Positions 41,701 through 51,354 of a stretch of 64,000 nt of DNA are shown piece after piece. The position numbers and the translations under genes are program-made. The notes below the pieces were generated by a model. The model saw only the letters and a list, made by a program, of their open reading frames with translations, searched no databases and was not told the DNA's origin. How positions within the stretch are numbered: position 1 is the first letter of the stretch; each line of letters begins with the position of its first letter. Location of the stretch: the NCBI GenBank assembly GCA_963721105.1, contig CAVRHY010000012.1:107381-171380 (forward strand), given 5' to 3'. The DNA comes from Thermohalobaculum sp963721105 (lineage in GTDB: Bacteria; Pseudomonadota; Alphaproteobacteria; Rhodobacterales; Rhodobacteraceae).

Positions 41701-44700
41701 ACGAAGGACTGGTCATTACTGGTCGCGGCGACGCTGCCGACAGCGATGTTGCCCAGGTCGGCGTCGCTCAGCCCCCACTGACCCGCAGGCGTGGCGCCGA
41801 AGTTCATCGCCGTGCCGGACGTGCTGGTAAAGCCGGCGACCCCGGTGACGCTGACCGAGGTCGCGATGTCGACGTCGTCGGACGTCACGGCGAGGCTGTC
41901 GCCGACCACCGTCCCCAATGTGACGCCGGTCACGTCGACCAGCGAGACCGCACCGCCGTCGGCATCGACCGAATCAAAATCATTGTTCGCGGTCAGCGCG
42001 ATATCGCCGTCCGACGTCAGGTCGGTGTTGCCCGAGACGCTCAGCGTCCCGGCGGCATCCTGGCCGATCGAGGCCGAGCTCGTCACCGTCAGGCCGCTCA
42101 GCGTCGACGCCGCGCTCTCGAAGGTCACCGCCCCGGCGCCGCCGGCCAGTTCGAGATCCAGGCCGCTGGCGTTGACGCCCGCGACGCTGATGGCCTGCCC
42201 CTTGCTGTCGACCTTCAGCGCTCCGGCATTCATCAGGCCGAGCTCGGTGTCGTCCAGGCTGAACTCGCCGCCCACGGCGCCGCCCAGGTTGACGTCGCCG
42301 GCCGATCCGTTCGTGAACGTGACCGAGTTCGTGACGTCGACCGAGGTGGCGATATCGACGTCGTCGGCCGTCAGCGAGAATCCGGTCGCCGACACTGCGC
42401 CCAGCGCGATCGTGTCGTTGTCGACGATCGACACCGCGCCGCCCGTCAGGTCGACGACCCCGTCGCCGATATCGGCAAGGTCGTTCAGATCGTCTTCCAG
42501 CGTGATGTCGTCCGGGCCCGCGTCAAAGGCGGCATTGCCGCTGACCGAGAGCGCCGCGCTCTGCGTGATCGGGCCGCCCGCGGTCACGGTCAACGTGCCC
42601 GAGGTGACGCCGTCCAGCACGATCGCGTCGGAGTTGTTCAGGACGACGTCCTGCCCGCCCGCGCTGACGCCGATGCTCGAGAAATCGTTGGCGCCGTTCA
42701 GCGTCACGGCGCCGGCAGAGATGATCGAGGTCCCGCCGCTGACCCGCACGGCCGCGCTCTGGGTCACCGAGTTCGGCGTTCTGCACCGTCAGGCTCGCCA
42801 GGTTCGCGCCGACCAGCGCCGGGCCGGCGTCCGAGAACACCACCGCGCCGCCGGCGTCCAGCGTCAGCGCCAGGGTCGACAGGTCCAGCCCGTCGATCGT
42901 GATGCCTCCGGCGGTGACCAGCGTCAGGTCGTCGACGCCCAGCGTCACCGGGTCCAGTTCGCCGATATCCCGCCCGACCGTCAGCGGGCTGCCGCTCGTG
43001 TCTTCGAGCAGCAGCGACTTCAGCGTCGAGACGAAGCTGGCGTCGAAGGCATTGTCGGCCGACAGCTCGAACCGCTGCGCAGTGACCGTGTCGAACGCGA
43101 TGCCGTCGGCATCCCTGACGATGATGGTCTTGTCCGTCGCGGCGCTGAAGCTTGCCAACCCCAGGATCGCGATGTCGGCAAAGTCGTTTGTGGCGTCGTC
43201 GAGGGTGATCCCGCCGTCCGTGCTCGTGACCGTGGTGTTGCCCGTCACGGACACCGCCCCCGACTGGGTCACGTCGCCGCCGGCCTGGACCGTCAGCCCG
43301 ATCGCCGAAATCGCGCCCAGCTCGATGGCGTTGGCGTCGTGCAGGCTGACCGACGTTCCGGATGCGCTCACCGCGCCGGTGAAGTCGTTGACCGCATCGT
43401 TCAGTGTGATCGTCGTCGTCGCCGTCAGGCTCGTGGTGCCCGTAACGTTCACGCCGTCGTTCTCGGCGGACGCGCCGCTGTCGGCGATGGAGCCGGCCGT
43501 GACCGTCAGGTTGCCCGTCGCATCGATGTCGCCCAGCGTCAGGCCGCCGGCATCGGCCAGGCTGACGCCGGTGCCCGCCACGTCGACGCGCGCCGAGAAG
43601 GTGTTCGTCGCTGCGTCCAGCGTGACGGCATGGCCCGCGGCGTTGATGTCGGTGGCCCCGGTGACGCTGATGGCGCCGGTCTGGCTGACCGCGCCACCCG
43701 CGTCGACCGTCAGGGTTCCGCCAAAGCTCGACCCCGCCCCGCCGAACGAGACGGCCCCGCCCGAGCTGTCCAGCAGGACGTTCTTTGTCGTGCTGACGCC
43801 GTCGGCGGCGATGTCGCCGTCCGCGTCGAAGGTAACGTCGCCGGTGATCGAGTTCGAGCTCCGCATCCGAGATCTGGAACCCGTCGACACTCGCCGTGCC
43901 GACGCCGATGCCGTGATCGGTCGCGAGGTTGCGCAGAGTGACGTCGGGCGCGTTCAGCGCGCCGACGATGTCGATCGTCGTCGCCGCACCCAGCGTGATC
44001 GCGTTGTCCGCGCTCATGGTGCCAACCGTCAGCGTGTTCGCGTCGCTGATCGTGATGGCGTCGGGCGTGCCGGTGACCAGGACCGTGCCGCCGAAATCGT
44101 TGACGGCATCGTCGAGGACGATCTCGTGGCCGGCCCCGGTCCCCGGCAGCAGCGTCGTCGCGCCGGTCACGTCGATGCCGGCGCCCGCAACGGCGGCGCC
44201 GCTGTCGGTGATGTCCTCGGCGGCCCGAACCTTCAGCGTGCCGGACGCGTCGATGTCCCCCAGCACGATCGAATTCCTGTCCCGCACCGAGATGTTGCCG
44301 CCGGCGGCGGAGACGGCACCCGTGAAGTCGTTGCCGTTGTCCTCGAGCGTTATCGCGCCCGTGCCGGCATTGAAGGTTGACGTGCCGGTCACGGTCAGCG
44401 AGCCGTTCTGGTTGATCGCGTCGTTCGAGGTCGTGACCGACAGCGTGCTCGCCGTGATGTCGCGCACCAGGACGGCCGCACCCGTCGTCAGCGAAACATT
44501 GGCGCCGCTCAGCGAGGCGTTCGGCGAAAAGACGATCGAGCCCGACCCGTCCGAGGGCAGCCCGGTGAAGGCGGCGTCGGCGGTGAGCGTCAGGTTGCCC
44601 GTCGTCGCCAGCGCGGTGCTGTTGTCCAGCGTGATGTTGCGACCGGCCTCGAAAGTCAGGTTCGCCGACGCGTCGACGTCGTGGTTCACGAAGATATCGC

Positions 44701-46222
44701 GCGTCGCCTGCAGCAGGATGTCGGCGACCGCGCGCTCGAGCGCCTCGTCCGAGATCGTGAAATTGTTGCCGGGATTGTCGTCGAAGGCGATCTCGTCGTC
44801 GCCAGTGACCTGGTCGTCGCCGTTCGCGGCATCGTTGTTCGCGATCGTGATGTCCTGCGGGTCCAGCAGCAGCGTGCCGATCCGGCCGGCCGGCGCCGAC
44901 AGATCGACGTCGCCGTCGAAGGCCAGGCTCGTCTTGCCCGAGACCTCCGCCCTGCCGCCATCGCCGCCCTCGGCGCCGCCCCTGGCCGAGATCGCGCCGC
45001 GAAAGCCGGTCGACCGGTCCGACCAGACGGTGATGTCGCCGCCGTCGCCCACAACTCCCGCATCGGCCACGATCCGCGCGCCAGCGCGCACCACGGTCCG
45101 CTTCGCGGTCGGCAGCGGCGTCGTCGCCGGTGCGCCGGCGCGGGCCACGACGCGGGACTCGACGCGGGACTCGATCGCGCCGCCCTGGAAGGCGCCGCCG
45201 ATCTCCACCTCGCCGCCACCCCCGGCGCCCGAGGCGTCGATCACCGCGGTGCCCTTCACGTCGACCAGGTCGCCCATGACGACGATGCGCCCGCCATCGC
45301 CCTCGGACTGGCTGGCGTCGACCGCGCCCGAAACCTCGGTGACGCCGTGGTCGCCGCCTGAGATGATGATGACGCCGCCCTTCTTCTCGATCCGCGTCGC
45401 TTCGACCTTGCCGCCGATCGACACGACCGACGTCTGTATCGCCTCGGCCGAGGCCGCCGAAAGGTAGGCGGCGCCCCCCTCGGCCGAAATCGTGCCGGTG
45501 TTGGACAGGCTGACCCCGTTGCCGGGCGTGACCTCGAACCGGGTCAGCCCGTCACCGTTGAAATCGACGGTGAAGCCCGAGCCGGCGCCCAGCGCCACGT
45601 CCGAACCCTCCGCGGTGATCGTGCCGGTGTTGGCGACCACGGGCGCAACGAGCACGACGCTGCCCCCGCCCGCGGTGATCGAGCCGGCATTGGTCACGGC
45701 CGAGCCGTCCGGCGCGCCGGCAAAGCTGCGCTGGCCGGCCATGATGGCCTCGTCGCTGATCGAGGCGGTCGTCGCCACCAGGCCGCCGACATTGACCTGC
45801 GCCGTTCCCTGCACGGCGACGCCCGAGGGGTTCAGCACCCAGACATTGCCGTTGGCCGTCAGCCTGCCGGCGATACTGGTCGGCAGGTCGGTGCCGACGA
45901 TGCGGTTCACCGCCAGCGAGCCGGCGTTCGGCTGCGAGAAGTTGACCGATTTATTCGCTTTGATGTCGAAGGAGGAGTGGTTGAGGATCGCCGTCTGCGT
46001 GTGCTGCGTGAACTCGGTGTGCGTGCCGCTCTGCAGTATGTCGACCGCACCGCCGACCACGACCGTGTCCTGCGGCCCCGCCTTGGCCGCGCGAGGCGCG
46101 ATGCCCGTGGCGATGCCCAGCGACAGCGCGCTACAGATCGCGGTGCGCCCCAGAAGGAAAGACCGGAACCGCGCCGTGCGCCGCTCGAACCGCGAAAGCG
46201 TTCTATACTCGCCGCTGATCAT
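38733..46222 (-). CDS. TpsA-type filamentous hemagglutinin-like exoprotein, two frameshifts
   Basis: Secreted beta-helical exoprotein of two-partner secretion, about 2,496 residues. It has an extended signal peptide starting MISGEYRTLSRFERRT, with hydrophobic core ICSALSLGIATGIAP. The TPS domain carries QHTQTAILNHSSFDIKANKS, VNFSQPNAGSLAVNRIVG, NGNVWVLNPSGVAVQG and VGGLVATTASIS. The body consists of a dozen or more degenerate repeats of 50-65 residues centred on a (V/A)NDF motif with D-x-N-x-I-x-LG (such as VNDFTGAVSASGTSVSLHDA). It ends acidic, DPDEDLDDPFTNRGDEEEWE, with no translocator or known toxin domain. Frames change near 43858 and 42773. The TpsB gene is directly upstream. Confidence 0.85.
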
Positions 46223-46317
46223 GTCGGCATCACCCCCAGCGCGAACGGCCCGCCTGGCTGCGGACACACTCCGCACAAATAGCAACATTAATACGGCGGG
46301 CGATTGGCCGGCGCCGT

Positions 46318-48033
46318 CTAGAAGAATTTCGTCAGTGTGAACTTGACGCCACCGTCCGGCCTGCGGGCAGAAGACGACAGCGAACGCGTCACCGGCTGGG
46401 CATAGTAGAATTCGCCGAACACCGTTTCGAGTGCCTGGAACCGCACACCGAAACCGCCCGACGCCAGTTGTTCGTAACCTTGGGGGACTCCGGTCGGATT
46501 GCCGAAATCGTCGATCATGCCATAGTCGTAAAAGGCAAAGACCGAGAAATCCTGCAGCCACCAGGCATCGAGGCCCGGTGGAAAGTAGCGGAGTTCACCC
46601 CGCACGGCGAGACCGTTGTCGCCGCTCAGGGCTCCGGGCTCGAAGCCGCGGCCGGTGGTCAGCTCGCCCAGCGACATCTCCTCCACCGCCGGCAGCGGTT
46701 CGCTGGACCGCTGGGCGTGCGCCTCGAGATAGATCTCGAAGAAGGGCGGGATCGGCTGGAGGTGGCTGGCCTGTGCCCGGACCAGCGTAAAGTTCTCGCT
46801 GGCGTCCGGCTTGGACGCGGCGGAGGCGCCGAAATCTTCCAGCCCCTGCCGCACCTCCACGTCAAACTGGGTGACACCCCCCAGCGGCGGCAGCGCGACG
46901 ATCCGGGCGCCGCCGTAAAGGACCCGCACCTGGTCATCGAACAACTCGGTGTGAGCCTTGCCGATCGAGACGCGCTGGTCCTCGTATTCGAACCCGCCGC
47001 GCGTCCACAGGCTGAACCCGCGCGAGCGGACGATCGGGTATTCCAGCTCTGCGGTGAGGATGGTGGTGTCCGAAATCAGGTCGAGCGAGCTCAGCTCATC
47101 GGTCGGCTCCGAGAAGCCGAAGATGCCCGACAGCTGGAAGCGCAGTCCCTCGTCGCCCAGGCCCTGGTCGTAAGAGAAAAAGCCGCTGATCTGCTCGGGA
47201 AACTCCAGCGCCAGCAGCGCGACGGCTCCCAGTCGCTCGGCGAACTCGGTGTTCGAGTTGAACGCCACGCCGCCCGAGACGGTAAAGGCGCCCGTCGGCT
47301 GCGCGTTCCGGTTCTGCAGGCTGGCAAAGCCGTCGACCGGCTTGCGCGCAGTATCGACGACCAGGATGACGCCGCCCGGCGACGTCTCTCCGGCCGGGCG
47401 CAGCGTGCCGGTCAGCGAGATGCCCGGCAGGTCGCGCGCCAGCAGCAGGTAGCGTTCCAGCTCGCTCCAGCGCGCCGGTTCGTCGGTCAGCAGGTTGTCG
47501 AGCAGCCCGGCGATCTGCTTCTTGACGGGGCCGATTTCGCCGTTGATCTCGTAGTGGATGATCTTGCCCTCGAAGACCTCGAGGCGCACGGCGCCGTTCT
47601 TGATGGCCTGCGCCGGAATGATCACCCGGGTCGCGACATAGCCGTCGTCGCGATATCGCCGCTCGATCCGGTTTGCGATCTCGCGCAGCCCGCCGATCGT
47701 CACCTCGGTATCGAGGAACGGCTCGTAGATGCCCTGGAGATCGGCGTCCTCGTAGACGGTCGAGTTGGCAATCTCCAGCCCGCGCAGGACGAAGGAGTAG
47801 GCCGAGGTCTCGTCCAGCGGGACGGCAGCGGGCTCGCTCTCCTCGACCTCGACGCCGGAGGCCGGCCCGGGCGGCGTCACCCCCGGTTTCAGCTGCTGCC
47901 GGAGTTCCTCGCGACTGGGCGCGATCCGCCCCAATGAACCGGGCGCCTGCGCCGCAACAAGGTCGGGATCAAAAAAAATAAAGGCTAGCACCCCAAGAAC
48001 CACGCGCCGGGTTCCCACCGCCCCCCCCCGCAT
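46318..48033 (-). CDS. TpsB outer-membrane transporter (ShlB/FhaC/HecB family)
   Basis: Omp85-superfamily pore that exports the adjacent TpsA. The start taken here (ATG 48031-48033) gives about 571 residues with signal peptide TRRVVLGVLAFIFFDP. A longer start at 48118-48120 is possible. A POTRA-like domain has AYSFVLRGLEIANSTVYED and YRDDGYVATRVIIPAQ. The ShlB domain has LERYLLLARDLPGISLTGTL, SLQNRNAQPTGAFT and GRGFEPGALSGDNGLAVRGE. It ends in a typical barrel with terminal aromatic residue (VKFTLTKFF). Runs of G and C flank the start. It lies 95 bases before tpsA and is intact. Confidence 0.92.
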   Translation of the reverse strand: MRGGAVGTRRVVLGVLAFIFFDPDLVAAQAPGSLGRIAPSREELRQQLKPGVTPPGPASGVEVEESEPAAVPLDETSAYSFVLRGLEIANSTVYEDADLQGIYEPFLDTEVTIGGLREIANRIERRYRDDGYVATRVIIPAQAIKNGAVRLEVFEGKIIHYEINGEIGPVKKQIAGLLDNLLTDEPARWSELERYLLLARDLPGISLTGTLRPAGETSPGGVILVVDTARKPVDGFASLQNRNAQPTGAFTVSGGVAFNSNTEFAERLGAVALLALEFPEQISGFFSYDQGLGDEGLRFQLSGIFGFSEPTDELSSLDLISDTTILTAELEYPIVRSRGFSLWTRGGFEYEDQRVSIGKAHTELFDDQVRVLYGGARIVALPPLGGVTQFDVEVRQGLEDFGASAASKPDASENFTLVRAQASHLQPIPPFFEIYLEAHAQRSSEPLPAVEEMSLGELTTGRGFEPGALSGDNGLAVRGELRYFPPGLDAWWLQDFSVFAFYDYGMIDDFGNPTGVPQGYEQLASGGFGVRFQALETVFGEFYYAQPVTRSLSSSARRPDGGVKFTLTKFF

Positions 48034-48181
48034 GAAGCCCCCCCCGAGCGCAACGCCACAAGCGGTCGTTATGCCCGAAAGTCTACCGAGATTCAAATTG
48101 TTCGGCGCTGCTCCTGACAACGCACCTTAGCAAATCGGCCCTCGCCGGCGCGCTGGCGCGCGCCCCCGCGGCGCACCGTGC

Positions 48182-48754
48182 TCAGCGGGTCCGGATCGTC
48201 GCCTCGACGCGCCGGTTGATAGCGGCGAACGGGTCGTCGGCGCGCGGCCGCGACTTGCCGTAGCCATGCGGCTGCAGCCGGGATTCGTCGATGCCGAGTT
48301 CCTTGAGGAACTGCACGACGACCTCGGCGCGGCGCTCGGACAGCTCGTTGTTCAGCCTGTCCGACCCGCGCGCGTCCGTGTGCCCGTCGACATTGAACTG
48401 CGTGTCCTTCAGCGCGGGGTCGCTCATCGCCTTGGCGAATTCGCGCAGGTTGGCCTGGGCCTGCTGGCTCAGCCGGTCCGAGCCGAGATCGAAGGTGATC
48501 AGCAGGTCAAAGCCGCTCGGCTCGGCCGGCGCGGCAGCGGCCTGGCCGGCGCAGGCGCTGCCCGTGCCGATGCAGACGGCGCGCGTGCGCTGCTTGGGCA
48601 AGCAGATCGACCCTTCCGGGCAATTCGGCGCCGCCGCCTCGGCAGCGGGCTGCTTGAAATGTCCGATAACGTCGGCCGCGCTGTATTGCGCCTGTGCCAT
48701 CGCGGCGAGCGGCGCGCAGGCAATGGCGGCAGCGAGAATCAGGCGGTAAAACAT
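48182..48754 (-). CDS. OmpA-family peptidoglycan-binding protein
   Basis: 190-residue exported protein. The signal peptide is FYRLILAAAIACAPLAAMAQ. A Cys-containing linker (NCPEGSICLPKQRTRAVCIG) precedes an OmpA-like domain with FNVDGHTDARGSDRLN, the NELSERRAEVVVQFL helix and INRRVEATI. The domain anchors to peptidoglycan; the short linker means no outer-membrane barrel of its own. The start is supported by a TTGACA-17-GACAAT promoter about 40 bases upstream. It lies between tpsB and the divergent vgrG. Its involvement with either secretion system is only positional. Confidence 0.88.
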   Translation of the reverse strand: MFYRLILAAAIACAPLAAMAQAQYSAADVIGHFKQPAAEAAAPNCPEGSICLPKQRTRAVCIGTGSACAGQAAAAPAEPSGFDLLITFDLGSDRLSQQAQANLREFAKAMSDPALKDTQFNVDGHTDARGSDRLNNELSERRAEVVVQFLKELGIDESRLQPHGYGKSRPRADDPFAAINRRVEATIRTR

Positions 48755-48793
48755 GGTGCTAACGCCCCCGGTCAATACGAAAATCAGGTCTGG

Positions 48794-48822
48794 ATTGTCC
48801 GATTTACGAAGTGTAGTGTCAA
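48794..48822 (-). promoter_or_regulatory. Sigma-70-type promoter of the OmpA-like gene
   Basis: On the minus strand a perfect -35 TTGACA (48817-48822) is 17 bases from GACAAT (48794-48799, four of six consensus). The predicted transcript starts about 33 bases before the ATG at 48754. The divergent vgrG starts at 48863. Confidence 0.65.
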
Positions 48823-48862
48823 GCAATGCTTTAGCCCTTTGCAAATCGCGAGATCCAGTCCG

Positions 48863-51051
48863 ATGCCGGAACAACTCACGCAAAGCGATAGGTTTGCGCG
48901 GCTGACCACCCCCCTCGGCAAGGACGTTCTCGTCCTGATAAAGTTGGACGGCACCGAAGCAATCAGCGAGAATTTCGAATGGCGCCTTGCCTGTCTGTTG
49001 AATACGGACGAGGACGCCGTCGACCCCAAGGACATAATCGGCAAGCCCTGCCATGTCGATCTGGACGCCGGCGACGGCTCGACGCGCAGCTTCCACGGCC
49101 TGTGCACCGAGATCCGCTTTCGCGGCTGGCGCGGCGAGTACATGTATTACCAGCTCGTCCTGCGGCCATGGACCTGGCTTCTGACGCGAGAGACCCGCAG
49201 CGAGATCTTTCACGACCAGTCGGTCAAGGACATCATTGCCAACATTTTCAGTACGCGTGGCTTTTCTGACGTAGAGTTCCAGCTGCAGAAGAATTACGAC
49301 CCGATCGCCTACTGTGTTCAGTATCAGGAGACGACATACGACTTCATATCGCGTCTCATGGAAAAGTTCGGCCTGTTCTTTTTCTTTCAGATGTCAGACA
49401 GCCGTCACATGCTGGTGATCGTCGACACCCAGACGGCGTTGCCGAACATCGAGGGGTACGCCGCGCTGCGCTACCAGCCGGACACCCTGATCGGCAAGCG
49501 CGAGGACAGGCTGTTCGACTGGCAGACCGACAACCGGCTGCGGACCGCGATCGTCGATGTCGACGACTATAACTACGAGAAGCCGAACACCGCGCTCGAG
49601 AAGACCGGCAACGCCAAGGACACCCCGGCGCACGGCTACAACAAGCAGAGCAAGTACCGCTACCCGGCCGGGCACTACGACGCCGGCCTCGGCCAGACGC
49701 TGGCCGACGTGCTGGTCGACGCCGAGCGTGCCGACGCCGAGCGCAAGTTCGCCTTCGGCCAGGCGCCGCTGATCCATGCGGGCGGCGTCTTCACGCTCGC
49801 CGATCACCCTGTCGATGCCGAGAACGACCGGCACGTCGCCGTCGCCGCGCGGCACTCGCTGTTCGTGCAGCACTTTCGGACGACGACGGCCGACAACGAA
49901 AATACCGGCTTCGCAACGACGCCCGAGATGCGCGAGCGCGCGGCCGAGCCCGACACCGACCAGTACGAGGGCGAGTACGAGCTGGCCGAGGCGGACAAGG
50001 CGTACAAGACACCGCTGAAGACGCCCTGGCCCCGCATCTACGGCGCGCAGACCGCGCTGGTCATCAAGGACAAGAGCGCGCCCGACGACGAGGAGATCGA
50101 CGTCGACGACCAGGGGCGCATCCTGGTGCGGTTCCACTGGAACGACGTGAAGGAGGACAGCCAGGCCTCGTGCCGCGTCCGCGTCGCGCAGATCTGGGCC
50201 GGCGCGCAATGGGGCAGCGTCTGGATCCCGCGCGTCGGCATGGAGGCGGTGGTCGAGTTCATCGAGGGCGATCCCGACCGCCCGCTGGTCACCGGCACCG
50301 TCTACAACGGCAACAACAAGCCGCCGATCAACTTTCCCGACGACAAGACCCAGAGCACGATCAAGTCGCAGAGCAGCAAGGGCGGCACGGCGGCGATCAT
50401 TTCAACGAGTTGCGCTTCGAGGACAAGAAGGACGACGAGGAGATCTACATCCACGCCGAGCGCGACCGGCTGATGGAGATCGAGCATGACGACGACATCA
50501 CCATCGGCAACAACCAGACCGAGACGATCGGCGGCAGCCGCACCTTCGAGCTGACCGGCGGCGACGAGACCGTCACGCTCAAGGGCGCGCCCGGCACCAA
50601 GGACAAGTACGGCAAGGCGATCACCAAGAACGGCCACCGCAAGACGACGCTCGAGAAGGGCGACGAGACGCTGACTGTCAAGGAAGGCAAGCGCACGACG
50701 TCCATCAAGATGGACGACAAGCGCACCATCACCGACGGCAACGACGTTCACGAGATCAAGAAGGGCAACCAGACGACCAACATCGACACGGGCAACCAGA
50801 CGACGACCCTGAAGCTGGGCAACCAGACGACCAAGATGAACGCCGGCAAGGGCAAGGTCCAGGCGATGCAGTCCTACGAGATCAAGGTCGGCGGCTCGTC
50901 CATCAAGATCGACCCGATGGGCATCACCATCAAGGCGATGACGATCAAGCTCGACGCCTCGATGACGCTCGACGCCAAGGGCGGCATCAGCGCCAAGGTC
51001 GAGGGCGGCGCGATGCTGACGCTCAAGGGCGGGATCGTGATGATCAACTGA
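48863..51051 (+). CDS. vgrG: VgrG spike protein (TssI), one frameshift
   Basis: About 729-residue T6SS spike, fusing gp27- and gp5-like domains. The gp27-like part has FEWRLACLLNTDEDAVDPKD, SFHGLCTEIRFRG, FHDQSVKDII and YCVQYQETTYDFISRLMEKF. The OB-fold region has RILVRFHWNDVKEDSQASCR, AGAQWGSVWIPRVGMEAVVE and FIEGDPDRPLVTGTVYNGNN. One base is missing near 50396, before FNELRFEDKKDDEEIYIHAE. The C-terminal beta-helix has repetitive GNQTT units and ends LKGGIVMIN, with no extra effector domain. It is on the opposite strand from the T6SS cluster and over 12 kb from it. Confidence 0.92.
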
Positions 51052-51080
51052 TACCCGGGCTGACCGACCGGACCTCCGTC

Positions 51081-51101
51081 ATGCCCGGCTCGACCGGGCA
51101 T
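51081..51101. repeat. Intergenic palindrome after vgrG
   Basis: A perfect 8-bp stem (51081-51088 with 51094-51101) with loop CTCGA, reading ATGCCCGG/CCGGGCAT. It lies in the 174-base gap between the convergent vgrG and 42-residue gene. It looks like the gtcatgcccggc-type extragenic palindromes known to me from alphaproteobacterial genomes and may also stop transcription. No U-run follows. Confidence 0.55.
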
Positions 51102-51225
51102 CTCCCGGGGGGAAATCGTCCGGTCAGGCCGGTAGATGACGATGGGTTCGGAATAACTTCATTGGTACCAGGCGTTGCCGCGCGCCGGATGCCCCCTCCC
51201 GGCCCGGCCCGCTCTCCCCGCCCCG

Positions 51226-51354
51226 CTACTGCCCTAGCCTGACGCTGTCGCGGCTGTAGACCTCGGCCGAGGAAAAGCCGGCATGGGTCAGCAACTCGTT
51301 GGCCCCGACCGCGATGACGGCCAGCGCGACCAGGGCGGCGAGAAAGGCTTTCAT
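51226..51354 (-). CDS. 42-residue exported or membrane peptide of the formate dehydrogenase operon
   Basis: Small protein starting MKAFLAALVALAVIAVGANE, one hydrophobic helix that may be a membrane anchor or signal peptide. A short hydrophilic end, SSAEVYSRDSVRLGQ, follows. Its ATG overlaps the stop of the WD40-cytochrome gene (ATGA), so it is translationally coupled and last in the operon. Function unknown; a small subunit or assembly peptide for the cytochrome is a guess. Confidence 0.6.
   Translation of the reverse strand: MKAFLAALVALAVIAVGANELLTHAGFSSAEVYSRDSVRLGQ

Noticed and set aside
40653..43941. Long plus-strand open frames opposite the TpsA gene
   Set aside because: They mirror the Gly/Ser/Thr/Asp repeat structure of TpsA; the minus strand carries the TPS domain and the matching TpsB lies upstream.
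43929..45467. A Ser/Thr/Pro-rich plus-strand frame resembling a surface mucin-like protein
   Set aside because: It is antisense to the TpsA N-terminal region and lacks a signal peptide and ribosome-binding site.
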